DNA from: an uncultured Pelagimonas sp.
GTDB taxonomy: Bacteria > Pseudomonadota > Alphaproteobacteria > Rhodobacterales > Rhodobacteraceae
DNA length: 64,000 nucleotides
Reading direction: 5' to 3'
Assembly: GCF_947498515.1 (NCBI RefSeq)
Contig: NZ_CANMKO010000005.1
Location: 1 to 64,000 of the forward strand
In this document: in pieces, positions 55,237 to 63,930 of the stretch
Layout of the letters: each line of letters opens with the position of its first letter
Numbering within the stretch: the stretch's first letter is position 1
Notes under the pieces: model-generated
What the model saw: the letters and a program-made list of their open reading frames with translations, nothing else
Database searches by the model: none
What the model was told of the DNA's origin: nothing
Position numbers and translations under genes: made by a program

Positions 55237-56585
55237 CCGGCAAAATGACCCAGCAACCCGCTCTCAAAGTTCTTGTTGTGGATGATGACAAATCCATGCG
55301 GCTTTCGCTTGTCGAATTGCTTGAGGCCGCTGGCTGGCAGGTGCAGGCCTTGGCGCGCGCGGCCTTGGTTGCCGATACGCTAGGGCATTTTCAGGCCGAC
55401 GTGATCTTGTCTGATGTGCGGATGCCGGGCATGTCCGGGCTGGAACTTTTGGCCAGTTTGGATCGTGCCGAAGCCCCGCCGATGGTGTTGATTTCCGCCC
55501 ATGGGGACATTCCGATGGCGGTGCAAGCGATCCAGCAAGGGGCCTATAGTTTCATTGAAAAACCCTATGAGCCGCGCCGCCTTTTGACCGTTCTCACACA
55601 TGCCGCCGAACAATCGCGGATGCGCATTAGCAATGTGCGGCTGCGGCAACGCTTGTATCATCTCTCGGGGCTTGATCGGGTGTTGTTGGGGCAAACCGAT
55701 GTGGTGGCCGATCTGCGTCGTGACATTTTGGATTTGGCCGATACGGGGGCGTCTGCGTTGATCTCCGGCGAAACCGGTACCGGCAAAGAGCTGGTGGCAC
55801 GTGCGTTGCATGATTTGGGGGCCAACCCGGATGCGCCGTTTTTGGCGCTGAACTGCGCCGCCTTGTCACCAGAGGCGTTTGAGGCCGAGATGTTTGGCGT
55901 GTCGGGGGAAACCGAAGGGCGCCTTGTTGCGGCCTCGGGCGGCACCTTGTTTTTGGACGAAATCTGTTCCTGTCCACTGCCGGTTCAGGCCAAGCTCCTG
56001 CGCGTGCTTGAGGACAAGCAAATCTTGCCCGTCGGCGCGACCCATCCCGTCCCGGTGACGTTCCGTGTGGTGTCGGCCACCAACGAAGACGTCACCCTTG
56101 CCGTGGCTGAAAACCGGTTGCGTCAAGATTTGCTGTTCCGGATCAATACGCTGGTTTTGACCCTGCCGCCCCTGCGCCAGCGCCGCGATGATTTGGGCCT
56201 TTTGGCCACGCATTTCTTGGCCGAGTTTGGCCGGATTTATGAGGTCGCCATGCCGGAGCTAAGCCAAGACGATGTGGCGGTGATGCTGGCGCATGATTGG
56301 CCCGGAAATGTCCGCGAATTGCGCAATGCCTGTGAGCGGCGGGTCCTTGCGGCGCGGCGTGGGGGCGGGTCGATGACCCACGCGATCCAGACCGACACCC
56401 AATTTGACGATGTCCCCGACACCCTGCGCGAAGCCGTCGCCGCCTTTGAACGTGAACTGATCGCCAAGGCGATCAAGGCCCATGAGGGCCGCATGGACGC
56501 CGCCGCCGAAGCGCTTGGCATTGGGCGGCGCACATTGAACGAAAAGATTGTCAAACTGGGGTTGGACAAAGACGCCTTGATCTAG
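55233..56585 (+). CDS. dctD: DctD-type response regulator lacking the GAFTGA loop
   Basis: 450 residues. Receiver domain with acidic pocket Asp17-19, phospho-Asp61 (SDVRMPG) and Lys110, then an NtrC-type AAA+ domain (Walker A GETGTGKE at 179-186, Walker B GGTLFLDEI). A Fis-type helix-turn-helix lies at about 423-446. Between MFG (220-222) and GGTLFLDEI the chain is only about 14 residues and reads VSGETEGRLVAAS. The GAFTGA loop that touches sigma-54 is missing, so activation of a sigma-54 promoter is unlikely. No dctPQM transporter is in the window. Confidence 0.9.
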   Translation: MTGKMTQQPALKVLVVDDDKSMRLSLVELLEAAGWQVQALARAALVADTLGHFQADVILSDVRMPGMSGLELLASLDRAEAPPMVLISAHGDIPMAVQAIQQGAYSFIEKPYEPRRLLTVLTHAAEQSRMRISNVRLRQRLYHLSGLDRVLLGQTDVVADLRRDILDLADTGASALISGETGTGKELVARALHDLGANPDAPFLALNCAALSPEAFEAEMFGVSGETEGRLVAASGGTLFLDEICSCPLPVQAKLLRVLEDKQILPVGATHPVPVTFRVVSATNEDVTLAVAENRLRQDLLFRINTLVLTLPPLRQRRDDLGLLATHFLAEFGRIYEVAMPELSQDDVAVMLAHDWPGNVRELRNACERRVLAARRGGGSMTHAIQTDTQFDDVPDTLREAVAAFERELIAKAIKAHEGRMDAAAEALGIGRRTLNEKIVKLGLDKDALI

Positions 56586-56776
56586 CTGACGATCTCGGAA
56601 AACCGGCCGATTGGGGCGCGAAACGGCTGCTTTCGCCTTGCTCTCAACAAACCACATGCCCAGAAAAACGGCCTGAAACTCCGAAACCAATCCGAGTTTT
56701 GACCCGCCCGCAAAGGCATCTTGCCACCGCGAGATTCAGATTGACAGGATGAAGCAGAGCCGTCATCTACGCCTGT

Positions 56777-56970
56777 GATGGTTCTCGGACGCAAAAGTCG
56801 TCTGGGATGAAAAGGGAACACGGTGCGGTGTAGCCATCAGGCGCCAACTCCGTGACTGCCCCCGCAACTGTAAGCGGCAAGCAGACCCCAAAACACCACT
56901 AGGCGACTGGTCAAACAGCGCCCGGGAAGGTGGGGGATGCATCGAGCCGCGAGTCAGGAGACCTGCCATC
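56777..56970 (+). promoter_or_regulatory. Cobalamin (B12) riboswitch
   Basis: P1 arms GATGG (56777-56781) and CCATC (56966-56970) pair. Between them are AAAAGGGAA (56809-56818 region), GACTGCCCCCGCAACTGTAA, GGGAAGG and the B12 box GAGTCAGGAGACCTGCC, all in the right order and spacing for the AdoCbl riboswitch. It is followed by a DUF1636 gene and a BtuDFC-type importer, so corrinoid would repress the operon. The 190 bp before it, after dctD, hold no gene. Confidence 0.93.
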
Positions 56971-57034
56971 TCGGATGTGTTCCGCATTCGATTCTGCAAC
57001 TCACACCGGGCGGGGTGCCCTGGAAGGAGACCAC

Positions 57035-57130
57035 ATGTCACTTTTGGCTTGGGCTAAAGGCGTGGCTTGGTTCCATTCAAGTGCTCCGCGATTTCGCGGA
57101 GGGCGACATGAACCGGACGACCACACATAG
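57035..57130 (+). CDS. 31-codon leader ORF after the riboswitch
   Basis: Starts with ATG and a strong site (GGAAGGAG, 5 nt spacer), and reads MSLLAWAKGVAWFHSS... to a stop at 57128. It overlaps the start of the DUF1636 gene in another frame. The length, position and strong site suggest a leader whose translation opens the hairpin at 57084-57101; a functional small protein is not excluded, and it may also be a gene remnant. Confidence 0.4.
   Translation: MSLLAWAKGVAWFHSSAPRFRGGRHEPDDHT
57084..57101 (+). promoter_or_regulatory. Hairpin over the DUF1636 ribosome-binding site
   Basis: CTCCGCG-ATTT-CGCGGAG is a perfect 7-bp stem with a four-base loop. Its 3' arm contains most of the GGAGGG site (57098-57103) of the next gene, whose ATG is at 57108. 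Folding would hide the site, and translation of the leader ORF would unfold it. Confidence 0.6.
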
Positions 57131-57515
57131 AATAACCGTTTGCACGTCTTGTCGACACAAGGGCAAAACCTGTCAGCCGGGTTACGAGCTTATTGATCGA
57201 CTTCGCCAAGCGATTGCCGCGGCAGGCGACAGTGTTTCAGAAGATTTCGAGATTGCCGGGACGGCTTGCATGGCGGGCTGTGATCATCCTTGCACGGTCG
57301 CCTATCACGCGACGCGCAAGGCGTCGTACCTCTTTGGCGATATTGATCCCGATGAGGATGTTGAGGCGCTGGTGGCTTTTGCACGCCAATACGCGGTGTT
57401 GCATGATGGCTGGTGTTCATCGGTTGATCGACCGGGCAAGCTGCGCAAATCAACATTGGCACGCATTCCCGCGACGATCATTGCGCTAGAAGAAACAGCG
57501 GATCGCGTTTCATGA
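57108..57515 (+). CDS. DUF1636 Cys-rich, ferredoxin-like protein
   Basis: 135 residues from the ATG at 57108. Four Cys sit in CTSCRHKGKTCQPG near the N-terminus and GTACMAGCDHPCTVAYH, the spacing seen in thioredoxin-like [2Fe-2S] ferredoxins. DUF1636 genes occur with cobalamin genes in many alphaproteobacteria, and the riboswitch just upstream fits this. It could supply electrons for corrinoid reduction, or bind cobalt; neither is shown. Coupled to the ABC ATPase gene by a 4-bp overlap. Confidence 0.82.
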   Translation: MNRTTTHRITVCTSCRHKGKTCQPGYELIDRLRQAIAAAGDSVSEDFEIAGTACMAGCDHPCTVAYHATRKASYLFGDIDPDEDVEALVAFARQYAVLHDGWCSSVDRPGKLRKSTLARIPATIIALEETADRVS

Positions 57516-58303
57516 GCGCCGCGTCCCTATCCGTCGACAACGTCAGTTGGGCACCGCGTCGGCGCGCGCCTCTCTTGCTGCACAAAACCACATTCGACCT
57601 CGAAGCGGGCCAAGTGCTTGGGGTCGTCGGGCCTAATGGCGCGGGCAAGACGACGCTGTTGCGGATGATCTATGGCTACAATCAACCCCAAACCGGCGAG
57701 GTTCGCATTGATGGGGTATCCCTGCGCGCGCTTGGGATGAAAGAGGCCGCGCGCAAGGTCGCCGCTGTGTTGCAGGAACAGCCAACGGATTTTGCCTTGA
57801 CGGCGCGCGAAATTGTCGCTCTTGGCCGGGTGCCGCATCGTCGTGGCTTTGCGACACCGGGCAAACACGACACACAGATCATCGAAGACGCGTTAGAGAG
57901 GATGGACCTGCGTGGCTTTGCCGACCGCAGCCTATCGACACTCTCGGGAGGAGAGCGCCAGCGGGTCATGGTGGCTCGGGCCTTGGCACAAGAGCCGCAA
58001 ATTCTGGTTCTCGATGAACCGACAAACCATCTCGATATCCGGCATCAATTAGAAGTCCTGCACCTGATCTGTGATCTTGACCTGACCATCGTCACCTCGC
58101 TCCATGATCTCAATCTTGCGGTGGATCTCTGTGACCGGGTTCTGCTTCTTCAGGATGGATACCCACGCGGGTTTGGCCCGCCAGCCGACGTCCTGCAGGA
58201 CGATTTGATATCGGACACCTTTCTGGTCCGTGCGCAACACGAACAGCTTAGTCTGAGCCGCAAGCAGCACCTGACCTTTCACCTTCCAACGCACTTTAAC
58301 TGA
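57512..58303 (+). CDS. btuD: Corrinoid-type ABC transporter ATPase
   Basis: 263 residues. Walker A GPNGAGKTT (40-48), signature LSGGERQRVM, Walker B ILVLDEPTNHLD and switch SLHDLNLA. FecE/BtuD subgroup, which serves cobalamin and iron-siderophore importers; the riboswitch points to cobalamin. Confidence 0.88.
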   Translation: MSAASLSVDNVSWAPRRRAPLLLHKTTFDLEAGQVLGVVGPNGAGKTTLLRMIYGYNQPQTGEVRIDGVSLRALGMKEAARKVAAVLQEQPTDFALTAREIVALGRVPHRRGFATPGKHDTQIIEDALERMDLRGFADRSLSTLSGGERQRVMVARALAQEPQILVLDEPTNHLDIRHQLEVLHLICDLDLTIVTSLHDLNLAVDLCDRVLLLQDGYPRGFGPPADVLQDDLISDTFLVRAQHEQLSLSRKQHLTFHLPTHFN

Positions 58304-58318
58304 TCCAAAGGGAAAACT

Positions 58319-59251
58319 ATGAACCCCGTTTCTTTGGCTTTTGGCCTGTCCTTGATGGCCACCTCCGCCCTTGCACAGGCCACCGTCACAAGCTGTGATC
58401 GTGAGGTCAACTTTGACACCGTCCCAAAGGCCGCCGTCTCGAATGATGTCAATCTCACCGAGATGATGCTCGTACTTGGCCTTGCCGATAAAATGGTCGG
58501 TTATACCGGTATTTCCGGTTGGAAAACCCTCGACGAAGAGATGCGCGCCGGCGTCGAAGCCTTGCCAGAACTCTCGGCGAAATATCCATCCAAAGAAGTC
58601 CTTGTCGGCGCTGATGCGGACTTCTTCTTTGCCGGTTGGAACTATGGCATGAAAGTCGGCGGCGAAGTGACCCCCGAGACGCTCGCCCCTTTTGGGATCA
58701 ACGTGTATGAGCTGACCGAAAGCTGTATTCATATCGGTGAAAAACCCAAGGTCAGCATGGATGACATGTACACCGACATCCTGAACCTCGGGAAAATCTT
58801 TGGCGTCGAGGCCAAGGCCCAAGAGTTGGTTGCCGGTTACAAGGCCGAACTCACGGCGTTTTCCGCATCCTTGACCACGGGCGATCCGCTGCGCGTGTTT
58901 GTCTATGATAGCGGCGAAGATACCCCGTTTACCGCCGGTCGCTATGCCATGCCAACGGCGCTGATCGAAGCCGCCGGTGGTCGCAACATCATGGATGATT
59001 TCGAGAAAAGCTGGGCCACTGTGACATGGGAAGAAGTTGTCGAGCGCAACCCCGAGGTTGTCGTGATCGTCAACTATGGCAATGTCACCGCCGAAGAAAA
59101 ACGGGCGTTCATGTTAAACAACCCGGCTTTTGCTGACATGGATGCGGTCAAGAACGATCGTTTTGTTGTGCTCGAATATGTCGAAGCGACGCCGGGCCCA
59201 CGCAACATCAAAGCCGTCCAAAAATTGGCCACCGGATTTTGGGGTCAGTAA
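58319..59251 (+). CDS. btuF: Corrinoid-type periplasmic binding protein
   Basis: 310 residues. Signal peptide (MNPVSLAFGLSLMATSALAQ), then a class III periplasmic-binding fold (COG0614): NDVNLTEMMLVLGLADKMVGYTG, ADFFFAGWNYG, and NPEVVVIVNYGN. The ligand could be a cobalamin or precursor. Lies between the ATPase and permease genes, 15 bp after the former. Confidence 0.87.
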   Translation: MNPVSLAFGLSLMATSALAQATVTSCDREVNFDTVPKAAVSNDVNLTEMMLVLGLADKMVGYTGISGWKTLDEEMRAGVEALPELSAKYPSKEVLVGADADFFFAGWNYGMKVGGEVTPETLAPFGINVYELTESCIHIGEKPKVSMDDMYTDILNLGKIFGVEAKAQELVAGYKAELTAFSASLTTGDPLRVFVYDSGEDTPFTAGRYAMPTALIEAAGGRNIMDDFEKSWATVTWEEVVERNPEVVVIVNYGNVTAEEKRAFMLNNPAFADMDAVKNDRFVVLEYVEATPGPRNIKAVQKLATGFWGQ

Positions 59252-60283
59252 ATGACAAACGGGCAGGCGCGCAAAACTCTTCCAACGGGATTGGTCCTGG
59301 TTGGATGTCTTGTGGTTTTGGGCCTGTCTTTGTCGATTGCGATCTCGGTGGGCGCGGTTAACGTGCCCATCGAAACGGTTTGGGGCGTGTTTTTGACCCA
59401 GACGGGTTTGGCGGACATCACCCCAAATTGGTCCAAAGGCCGCGCCGCGATCGTATGGGAAATTCGGTTCCCGCGGGCGCTTTTGGCGATTATGGTTGGC
59501 TCTGGTCTGGCGATGGTCGGGGCATCGTTACAGGCCGTGACGCGCAACCCCTTGGCCGATCCGCATCTGTTGGGCATATCATCTGGCGGGGCCTTTGGGG
59601 CAATTCTGGCGTTGCTGCACACCGGATTGTTTGCCGGTCTGTTGACGGTGCCCCTAATGGCGTTTCTCGGCGCGCTTATGGCAACAGCTTTGGTTCTAAG
59701 CGTGTCCCGATTGACTGTCGCAACAAGCGCTGACCGGTTGGTCTTGGCTGGCGTGGCCGTGTCTTTCGTCATCATGGCGGGTGCCAACATCTTGATTTTT
59801 CTAGGTGATCCACGGGCGACCCACACGGTGGTCTTCTGGATGCTTGGTGGTCTGGGGTTGGCCCAGTGGTCGCATCTGATCTATCCAGCGGTGATTGTGC
59901 TGATTTGTGGTGCTTGGCTCTGGGCGCAAGCGCCAAAATTGAACGCCATGACGGTGGGTGACGAAACCGCAAGAACCCTAGGCATTTCGGTCAACCGGTT
60001 TCGGTTGGCGGTCTTTGTTGCCGGGGCTCTGATCACCGGGGTGATGGTCGCGTTTTCGGGGTTGATCGGTTTTGTCGGCCTGATGGTGCCGCATATTGTG
60101 CGCTTGCTCGTTGGCGGCGACTATCTTCGCGTGCTGCCGATATCGGCTCTGGTCGGTGGCATCTTTTTGCTTTGGGCCGATATCGCCGCGCGCACCATAA
60201 TGGCCCCCGAAGACATGCCAATTGGCATTGTGACCGGGCTGGTTGGTGGTCTGTTTTTCATAGCAATGCTGCGCAAAAGCTAA
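59252..60283 (+). CDS. btuC: Corrinoid-type ABC transporter permease
   Basis: 343 residues with about ten membrane segments. FecCD/BtuC signatures RFPRALLAIMVGSGLAMVGA, TRNPLADPHLLGISSGGAFGA and GLIGFVGLMVPHIVRLLVG. It begins one base past the binding-protein stop. It closes the riboswitch operon; no btuB outer-membrane receptor is in the window. Confidence 0.9.
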   Translation: MTNGQARKTLPTGLVLVGCLVVLGLSLSIAISVGAVNVPIETVWGVFLTQTGLADITPNWSKGRAAIVWEIRFPRALLAIMVGSGLAMVGASLQAVTRNPLADPHLLGISSGGAFGAILALLHTGLFAGLLTVPLMAFLGALMATALVLSVSRLTVATSADRLVLAGVAVSFVIMAGANILIFLGDPRATHTVVFWMLGGLGLAQWSHLIYPAVIVLICGAWLWAQAPKLNAMTVGDETARTLGISVNRFRLAVFVAGALITGVMVAFSGLIGFVGLMVPHIVRLLVGGDYLRVLPISALVGGIFLLWADIAARTIMAPEDMPIGIVTGLVGGLFFIAMLRKS

Positions 60284-60610
60284 CCCACCCGCGCGCCGAG
60301 TTTGGCATGGGGTAACAACGGGTGGCTCATCGTTTGCGGTTGAAACTTGCACCACCTTAAATTTTACATAATCATCATTACCGGCCCTGTCGATGCCGAA
60401 GCAAATCACCCCGTCTTAACAAATGCACACCCTGGGGTTCGGCGTATTCCCGAACACCAGGTCAAGCCTAGGCATGCGTCAGGTTCTGAACGACCTCGGC
60501 CATTTCGCCTAGGCCCCGCAAATACCGCATCAATGATGCAATAACTGCATTGGACAGATGGCCAGACTTGCGGCTTTTGGGGGCAAATCGTGAAACAGGA
60601 TCACCACAAA
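60284..60610. other. Intergenic region before gdhA with a partial dyad
   Basis: No gene is seen in these 327 bp. AATGATGCA-ATAAC-TGCATT (60532-60551) forms an imperfect dyad with core TGCA-N5-TGCA, about 60 bp upstream of gdhA. A short GTTCGG/CCGAAC repeat lies near 60436-60457. No regulator is assigned. Confidence 0.4.
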
Positions 60611-62011
60611 ATGCCCAATCAGAACTTCTTGGAAAGTGTCGAACATTTCATCGACACGGCGACGGCTCATGTTGACTTGCCCGAAGGCTTGGCAGAGCGC
60701 ATCGCGCAATGCAATTCCACCTATGCGGTGCGTTTTGGGGTCAAACTGCGCGGTCGCATTCATAGCTTCATTGGGTGGCGGTCGGTCCATAGCGAACATA
60801 TCGAACCGGTCAAAGGCGGCATTCGCTATGCGCCTGACGCCTCGCAGGATGAGGTCGAAGCCCTCGCCACTTTGATGAGCTTAAAATGTGCTTTGGTGAA
60901 CATTCCTTTTGGCGGTTCCAAAGGGGCTTTGCAAATCAATCCCGCCGATTGGAGCGAGGATGAACTCGAACATATCACCCGGCGTTTCACCCAAGAACTT
61001 GCGCGGCGCGATCTCATCCATCCGGGTCGCAATGTTCCCGCCCCTGACATGGGTACGGGCGAACGTGAAATGGCGTGGATGGCGGATGAATACCGCAAAA
61101 TCGGCACATCTGATGCGATCAATCAAGCCGCTTGTGTGACCGGAAAACCGGTTGTGCGTGGTGGAATTGAGGGCCGCGTCGAAGCTACGGGCCGAGGCGT
61201 CCAATATGCGCTCAATGCCTATCTCAACCACCCCGACACCGCTCCGATCGCGGGGCAAAAGACGCTCGAAGGGCTCACCGTTGTCATTCAGGGCTTTGGC
61301 AATGTGGGCTACCATGCCGCCAAATTCCTTCAACAGGATGGGGCGAACATTGTTGGCATTGTTGAACACGACGGCGCGATCTTTGACCCCTTGGGTCTTG
61401 ATGTCGAAGCGGTGGTTACCCATCGCAACCAAACCGGTTCAATCACCCATCTGCCGGGTGCCGAAACCACAACAAGCAACGATGGTCTCACCTATATGTC
61501 GGCGGACATTCTGATCCCGGCCGCCAAGGAAAACGCCATCACGGCGCAAAACTGTGAACAGGTCAATTACCAACTGATCGTAGAGGCCGCCAATGGCCCA
61601 ATCACCGCCGATGCAGAAGACTGTCTCACCCGCCGTGGCATCACGGTCTTGCCCGATCTATACGTCAATGCCGGTGGTGTGGTTGTGTCCTATTTTGAAT
61701 GGGTCAAGAACATCACCCACCTGCCCTTTGGCCTGATGGACAAACGCCAAACCGCCAATGCCGGTCAGGCGGTTGTTGCCGCCCTCGAAGAGGTTGCCGG
61801 ACGCCCCCTTGCCGATAGTCAGCGGAGCCAAATTGCCCGCGAAACCAGCGAGATCGATGTCGTGCGGTCAGGATTGGAAGAGATCATGACCCGCGCCTTT
61901 GATGACATAATGGAGCGCAAGGCCAAGATGCCAGACGCCACCTTGCGCACCGCCGCTTATGCCGTCACCATAGCGCGCATCGCGGATTACTATCGGGCCA
62001 TCGGCCTGTAA
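60611..62011 (+). CDS. gdhA: Glutamate dehydrogenase (Glu/Leu/Phe/Val family)
   Basis: Interconverts glutamate and 2-oxoglutarate with ammonia. 466 residues from the ATG at 60611 (AGGA 10 nt upstream); a GTG at 60590 would add 7 residues. Active-site segments are VKGGIRYAP, LKCALVNIPFGGSKGAL and RNVPAPDMGTGEREMAW. The nucleotide-binding VVIQGFGNVGYHAAKF is followed by VNAGGVVVSYFEW. Subunit length fits hexameric enzymes. A LysR gene follows 12 bp after the stop. Confidence 0.94.
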   Translation: MPNQNFLESVEHFIDTATAHVDLPEGLAERIAQCNSTYAVRFGVKLRGRIHSFIGWRSVHSEHIEPVKGGIRYAPDASQDEVEALATLMSLKCALVNIPFGGSKGALQINPADWSEDELEHITRRFTQELARRDLIHPGRNVPAPDMGTGEREMAWMADEYRKIGTSDAINQAACVTGKPVVRGGIEGRVEATGRGVQYALNAYLNHPDTAPIAGQKTLEGLTVVIQGFGNVGYHAAKFLQQDGANIVGIVEHDGAIFDPLGLDVEAVVTHRNQTGSITHLPGAETTTSNDGLTYMSADILIPAAKENAITAQNCEQVNYQLIVEAANGPITADAEDCLTRRGITVLPDLYVNAGGVVVSYFEWVKNITHLPFGLMDKRQTANAGQAVVAALEEVAGRPLADSQRSQIARETSEIDVVRSGLEEIMTRAFDDIMERKAKMPDATLRTAAYAVTIARIADYYRAIGL

Positions 62012-62023
62012 GGAAAACACAAT

Positions 62024-62917
62024 ATGGATGTTCGGTGGCTCGAAGATTTCCTCGCTCTTGTTGAGCTGCGGAATTTCACCCGTGCCGCCGAATTTCGCAA
62101 TGTGTCGCAAGCCGCCTTTTCCCGGCGCATTCAGTCGCTTGAGCAATGGCTCGGCACGCCTTTGGTTATCAAAGGGGCCTCCCCGGTTCGGCTCACCGAG
62201 GCCGGGGATCAGTTCCGGGAAAGTGCAAAAATCGCCGTTGAACGTTTGTTCGAGGCGCGCTCCTCTATTCGCTCCAACCAATTTGATGTCATGTCTCAGG
62301 TGCGGATCGCCATGCCGGGCGTGTTGGCGCGGTCCGAGTTCAAAGGGTTTCTCGACATCTTTGGCAAAAAGAACCGCAGCTCGTTTTCCGTGTTGGTTGG
62401 CGCGACATCCGACGTGGTGGCCCGCTATCTTGCCGGGGATGCAGACATCCTATTTGCCCACGACTGCCCCGCCCTTCCGCCGCATGAGGCGCTTGAAAAC
62501 CATCAACGGCTGGTCATTCGCGAAGACCTGTTTCGCCCCTATGCCAGCACCGACCCGAGCCTGCGCAAAACCTTGGAGTTTCCCGGTTCGCCGCGTCGCC
62601 CGGTGCCCTTGGTGGCCTATTCGCAACGGGCCTATTTTGCCCGCTTGTTCGAACATGTTCTTGATCGCGCCCCCGATCCGCTTCCCTACAAAGTTCGTGT
62701 TCAATGCGACATGTCGGATGTGTTGAAAGAGGTGATCGCGGCTGGGTACGGAGTTGGCTGGTTGCCACAAACGGCGGTTGATCCAAAGGTCGACCTAAAC
62801 TTGGCCCCGATTGGCGGGCCGGATTGGCAAGTGTCGGTCCAGATTTGCGCCTTTCGGCCCAAACAAAAGCTAAGCCCAAACATTGAGGCGATCTGGCAAG
62901 CTTTGGAGAACCGTTAA
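62024..62917 (+). CDS. LysR-family regulator
   Basis: 297 residues. The N-terminal helix-turn-helix (1-60; WLEDFLALVELRNFTRAAEF, then NVSQAAFSRRIQSLEQWLGTPL) and the LysR substrate-binding region (90-297) are complete. Position 12 bp after gdhA suggests cotranscription, so it may act on gdhA or on a distant target. Its stop codon overlaps that of the convergent aldo/keto reductase gene. Confidence 0.92.
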   Translation: MDVRWLEDFLALVELRNFTRAAEFRNVSQAAFSRRIQSLEQWLGTPLVIKGASPVRLTEAGDQFRESAKIAVERLFEARSSIRSNQFDVMSQVRIAMPGVLARSEFKGFLDIFGKKNRSSFSVLVGATSDVVARYLAGDADILFAHDCPALPPHEALENHQRLVIREDLFRPYASTDPSLRKTLEFPGSPRRPVPLVAYSQRAYFARLFEHVLDRAPDPLPYKVRVQCDMSDVLKEVIAAGYGVGWLPQTAVDPKVDLNLAPIGGPDWQVSVQICAFRPKQKLSPNIEAIWQALENR

Positions 62918-63930
62918 GCCACGGATGTGTAGGGGTTTGATATTGGAACAGGTGCGTTTTGCGCCAACAACCCTTTGTCTTTCAACGCTTTCCAAAGGTC
63001 TTGCGGGATGTCCAAAGACACCCAGTCTAGCGTATCGGCCAGCTCCTTGCGGGTTCGCAGTCCGGGAATAACCGATGCAACCGCCGCATGACCAAGCGGA
63101 AACTGAAGCGCCGCCGCGGGAAGTGGCACGTCATAGGCCCGGCAACACTCTGACAAGGCACGCACCTTTTGCACAATGGCGTCCGGGGCGTCGCCGTAAT
63201 TCCACGTGCGACCGCCAACAAGAATCCCTGAGTTGAATGGCCCGCCCAAGACGATGGACATGTCGCGCTTGAGACAGGCGGCCATCAATCCGTCCAATGG
63301 CCCTTGCTCAAGCAAGGTGTAACGACCGGCCAACAAGAACACATCCCAATCGCCATAATCCAACGCCTCAAGACAGGCTTGTTCCTCGTTCACACCAAGG
63401 CCAATCGCCTTGATCCGACCTGCTTGGCGGAGCTCATCCAATGCGCGATAGCCGCCGGTTTTTAGGTCGTGAACATGTTGGGCATTTGCGTCACCATGGG
63501 TGACCGCGCCAATGTCATGCACATATAAGATGTCGATCCGATCCAAGCCCAACCGCTGAAGCGAGGCCTCAAACGACCGCATCACACCGTCATAGCTATA
63601 GTCGTAAACCGGATGAAACGGTAGCGGATCGGGCCAGCCCATCGCGCCGGGATCGTCGGGTATACCGGGGTGCAACACCCGCCCCACCTTGGTTGAAAGC
63701 GTATAGTTGCGCCCACGCAACCCGTCGCCGACAAGGCGTTCCGATCTGCCAAACCCATAGAACGGCGCGGTGTCGACATAGGTCAGCCCTTGGTCGAGCG
63801 CCGTTGCAAGGGTTTTGCTGGCCTCGCTATCGTTGGCCGCGCCCAACAACCCGCCCAACGGCGCGCCGCCAAACCCAAGGGTCGGCACGCACAGGTCAGT
63901 GCGGCCAATGCGCCGTGTGGTTAGGGTCAT
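62914..63930 (-). CDS. Aldo/keto reductase, L-fucose/aldose dehydrogenase-like
   Basis: 338 residues from the ATG at 63930 (GAGAAA upstream). The AKR tetrad is seen as Asp and Tyr in YVDTAPFYGFGRSE, Lys in STKVG and His in LYVHDIG. The subgroup with GYRALDELRQAGRIKAIGLGVNE resembles D-threo-aldose 1-dehydrogenase and pyridoxal-4-dehydrogenase-like proteins. The product would be a sugar lactone. It is coupled by ATGA overlap to a gene beyond the right edge. Confidence 0.87.
   Translation of the reverse strand: MTLTTRRIGRTDLCVPTLGFGGAPLGGLLGAANDSEASKTLATALDQGLTYVDTAPFYGFGRSERLVGDGLRGRNYTLSTKVGRVLHPGIPDDPGAMGWPDPLPFHPVYDYSYDGVMRSFEASLQRLGLDRIDILYVHDIGAVTHGDANAQHVHDLKTGGYRALDELRQAGRIKAIGLGVNEEQACLEALDYGDWDVFLLAGRYTLLEQGPLDGLMAACLKRDMSIVLGGPFNSGILVGGRTWNYGDAPDAIVQKVRALSECCRAYDVPLPAAALQFPLGHAAVASVIPGLRTRKELADTLDWVSLDIPQDLWKALKDKGLLAQNAPVPISNPYTSVA

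Noticed and set aside
60284-60610. tRNA or small RNA gene before gdhA
   Set aside because: No cloverleaf or terminator-like hairpin with a T run could be drawn.
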